Below, one piece after another: positions 63,048 through 64,000 of a stretch of 64,000 bases of DNA. The notes under the pieces are model-generated. The model worked only from the letters and a program-made list of their open reading frames with translations, had not been told where the DNA came from and made no database searches. How positions within the stretch are numbered: position 1 is the first letter of the stretch; the number at the start of each line of letters is the position of its first letter. The position numbers and the translations under genes were made by a program. Origin of the DNA: G963663495 sp963663495 (GTDB lineage Bacteria; Bacteroidota; Rhodothermia; Rhodothermales; Bin80); assembly GCA_963663495.1 (NCBI GenBank), contig OY760427.1:4836001-4900000 (forward strand), in the 5' to 3' direction.

Positions 63048-63495
63048 CATAAATCATCCTAGCGGTTCGATTTTGCGTCAGTTCTGGTCTACTCTCGCTG
63101 GCATGGCTGTCGGAATTATTCGGGTATTTCGGCCTGGCAGGTATGGCGTGTGACTTGAGGTGAATTATGCCGTCCTATCGTGCGGATACGCGATCTTTAC
63201 CTGCGCCGCTTCCCTTGGCACTGCGCTGCCTATCTCTACGAAGCCTCGGCTGTCCTCGGCTGCAGTCTCCTGGCGATACTTCCGCCTCCAGAAATTCAAC
63301 TGTCCGTACGAGATGCCGTGCTCTGCACAAAACGCCGCTGCGGACCGGGTCCTTTCGGTATACTGCTCTACCAGCGGAAACATCTCTTCCGCCGTGCGTT
63401 TGGGCTGTACCATGCGATTTGGGGTGTGGGTTCTCAAGTCTACGGGTAAGCTCCCCAGAACCCGTCACCTAATCACGATACAGTTCACCGCACGC
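63048..63495. mobile_element. IS66-type tnpA fragment, copy 2
   Basis: Homologous to 45652-46116, with the same left motif CCATAAATCATCC and a right side that reads, on the minus strand, GCAAGCGTGCGGTGAACTG. Inserted between the TonB-like gene and the right edge region. No tnpB or tnpC remains. The first 70 bases (62979-63047) are non-coding. Confidence 0.55.
63165..63413 (-). CDS. tnpA: IS66 TnpA-like protein (orphan, second copy)
   Basis: 82 residues from MVQPKRTAEEMFPLVEQYTE: RTRSAAAFCAEHGISYGQLN and FWRRKYRQE form the helix-turn-helix of IS66 TnpA, followed by FVEIGSAVPREAAQVKIAYP. About 85% like the copy at 45685-46020 but shorter at the end. Without TnpB/TnpC it has no independent role. 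Confidence 0.6.
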   Translation of the reverse strand: MVQPKRTAEEMFPLVEQYTERTRSAAAFCAEHGISYGQLNFWRRKYRQETAAEDSRGFVEIGSAVPREAAQVKIAYPHDRTA

Positions 63496-63763
63496 TTGCC
63501 GTTCAAACGTACTTACGGGTCAGTCCGATTCTTGGGCGCCCAAAGTGCGTTACCAATGGCCCTCGTGGAAGTGCTGCTCAGGACGGAGCATATGGTATAT
63601 CATGCTAATTGAGCGTATCTCAGCAGTATGTCCAATCCCCACAGATATTTGTAGGGGACCACCTTTGCCTCTGCATACGCTTCGCTGGACTTATGTAGGC
63701 GGCTCAATACCCCCCCCCGCCGGATTCGATCGGAACTTATAGATCAGTCTATATTGTACAACG

Positions 63764-64000
63764 GTGGCGGGTAATACTGAGCTAGGATCTCTGCCAGTGT
63801 CCCCGGAAGCCGAGGAGCTTGGTGATCTGTCCGATGAGCGGGCTCTCCTTTACGATATTGTCACTCGTACCGGCCTTGGGGGCCGGTACGCTTTTTTGCT
63901 CATACAACTGGTCGAAGAAATGGCCTCCGCAAACTTGATCCATCGCTTTGAGGGCAAACTTGAGGCTCAAATGCGTCTCTTTGAAAATAAATTTGAGGCA
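63764..64000 (+). CDS. Hypothetical helical protein, partial at the window edge
   Basis: Open frame from a GTG at 63764 to the window end: VAGNTELGSLPVSPEAEELG, DLSDERALLYDIVTRTGLG and LIQLVEEMASANLIHRFEGK, then LEAQMRLFENKFEA. The last part is a coiled coil of the kind seen in small helical proteins of unknown function. A strong hairpin with six Ts (63867-63897) lies inside this frame, so the gene may instead start at the ATG at 63922, after a terminator. No family named. Confidence 0.35.
   Translation, partial: MAGNTELGSLPVSPEAEELGDLSDERALLYDIVTRTGLGGRYAFLLIQLVEEMASANLIHRFEGKLEAQMRLFENKFEA
63867..63897 (+). terminator. Strong intrinsic terminator-like hairpin
   Basis: GTACCGGCC (63867-63875) and GGCCGGTAC (63881-63889) are exact complements around TTGGG, followed by GC and TTTTTT. 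This is a textbook terminator shape on the plus strand. No convincing protein gene ends just before it, so it could terminate a small RNA that begins near 63760, or lie in the open frame by chance. Confidence 0.6.

Noticed and set aside
63764..63897. SRP (4.5S) RNA candidate, because of the GGAAG-containing hairpin before the terminator
   Set aside because: The conserved SRP core around the GGAA tetraloop (AGG...AGCAG) is not present in the right arrangement.
1..64000. CRISPR arrays or Cas genes
   Set aside because: No regularly spaced direct repeats of 24-40 bp and no Cas motifs were seen; the only short tandem array is the in-frame repeat in IS1380. TnpB proteins are present but without arrays.

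Overview
The window comes from a bacterium of the Bacteroidota/Rhodothermota (FCB) group. A DUF2480 gene, a 942-residue CarB without the C-terminal regulatory domain, and a TonB-like protein next to carAB all fit this group. The right part (32.5-41 kb and 48.5-63 kb) holds core genes: a zinc alcohol dehydrogenase, a D-threonine-aldolase-like enzyme, uppS, an SDR reductase, a cysteine desulfurase, tRNA-Glu, clpP, tig, ogt, a NatAB-type exporter, ruvC, yebC and carBA. The left 18 kb is a more GC-rich defence island that looks acquired. Decay is widespread: tig, natA, natB, hsdS, a DprA-like gene and several restriction-linked genes are frameshifted, stopped or interrupted. This suggests a bottlenecked, possibly host-associated lineage with runaway transposition.

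Layout. 0-8 kb: a Type III-like methyltransferase with an in-frame amber codon and a ruined catalytic motif, MntA-HepT toxin-antitoxin, a 22-codon remnant of the res gene, an MNT-HsdS gene broken four ways, an XRE-ImmA/IrrE peptidase and a small ORF. 8-12 kb: a small gene split by a composite TnpB element, a Panacea (DUF4065) antitoxin with a two-TM partner, and a one-ended IS1595. 12-17.4 kb: an operon of an AAA ATPase-DUF4143 protein and a 1371-residue NACHT-like ATPase with a C-terminal nuclease-like motif, behind a perfect palindrome. 18.4-27.6 kb: one TnpB element that has taken three further insertions: IS1380, a 3.27-kb element carrying an MmeI-like restriction-modification gene, and IS1634. 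27.8-32.4 kb: IS256-like, IS66 and group II intron debris. 41-48.3 kb: a decayed ImmA/DUF4411 pair, a second IS66, an IS66 tnpA fragment, an IS4 and group II intron remnant and a DprA-like pseudogene. 51.4-56.6 kb: a NatAB operon with both genes interrupted by near-identical composite TnpB elements in opposite orientation.

The main discovery is a family of non-autonomous transposons. All share termini of the form GGGAATTATATAC and most are bounded by 8-bp target duplications, with clean reconstruction of the interrupted genes. They carry no transposase. Their cargo is either TnpB (seven copies or remnants) or a complete MmeI-like restriction-modification protein. The terminus and the 8-bp duplication match an IS1595-family transposase gene in the same window, whose one surviving end reads GGGAACTATATACC. 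This argues that TnpB here has been captured by a DDE-type transposon rather than by a Y1 (IS605) element, and that a defence gene travels on the same ends.
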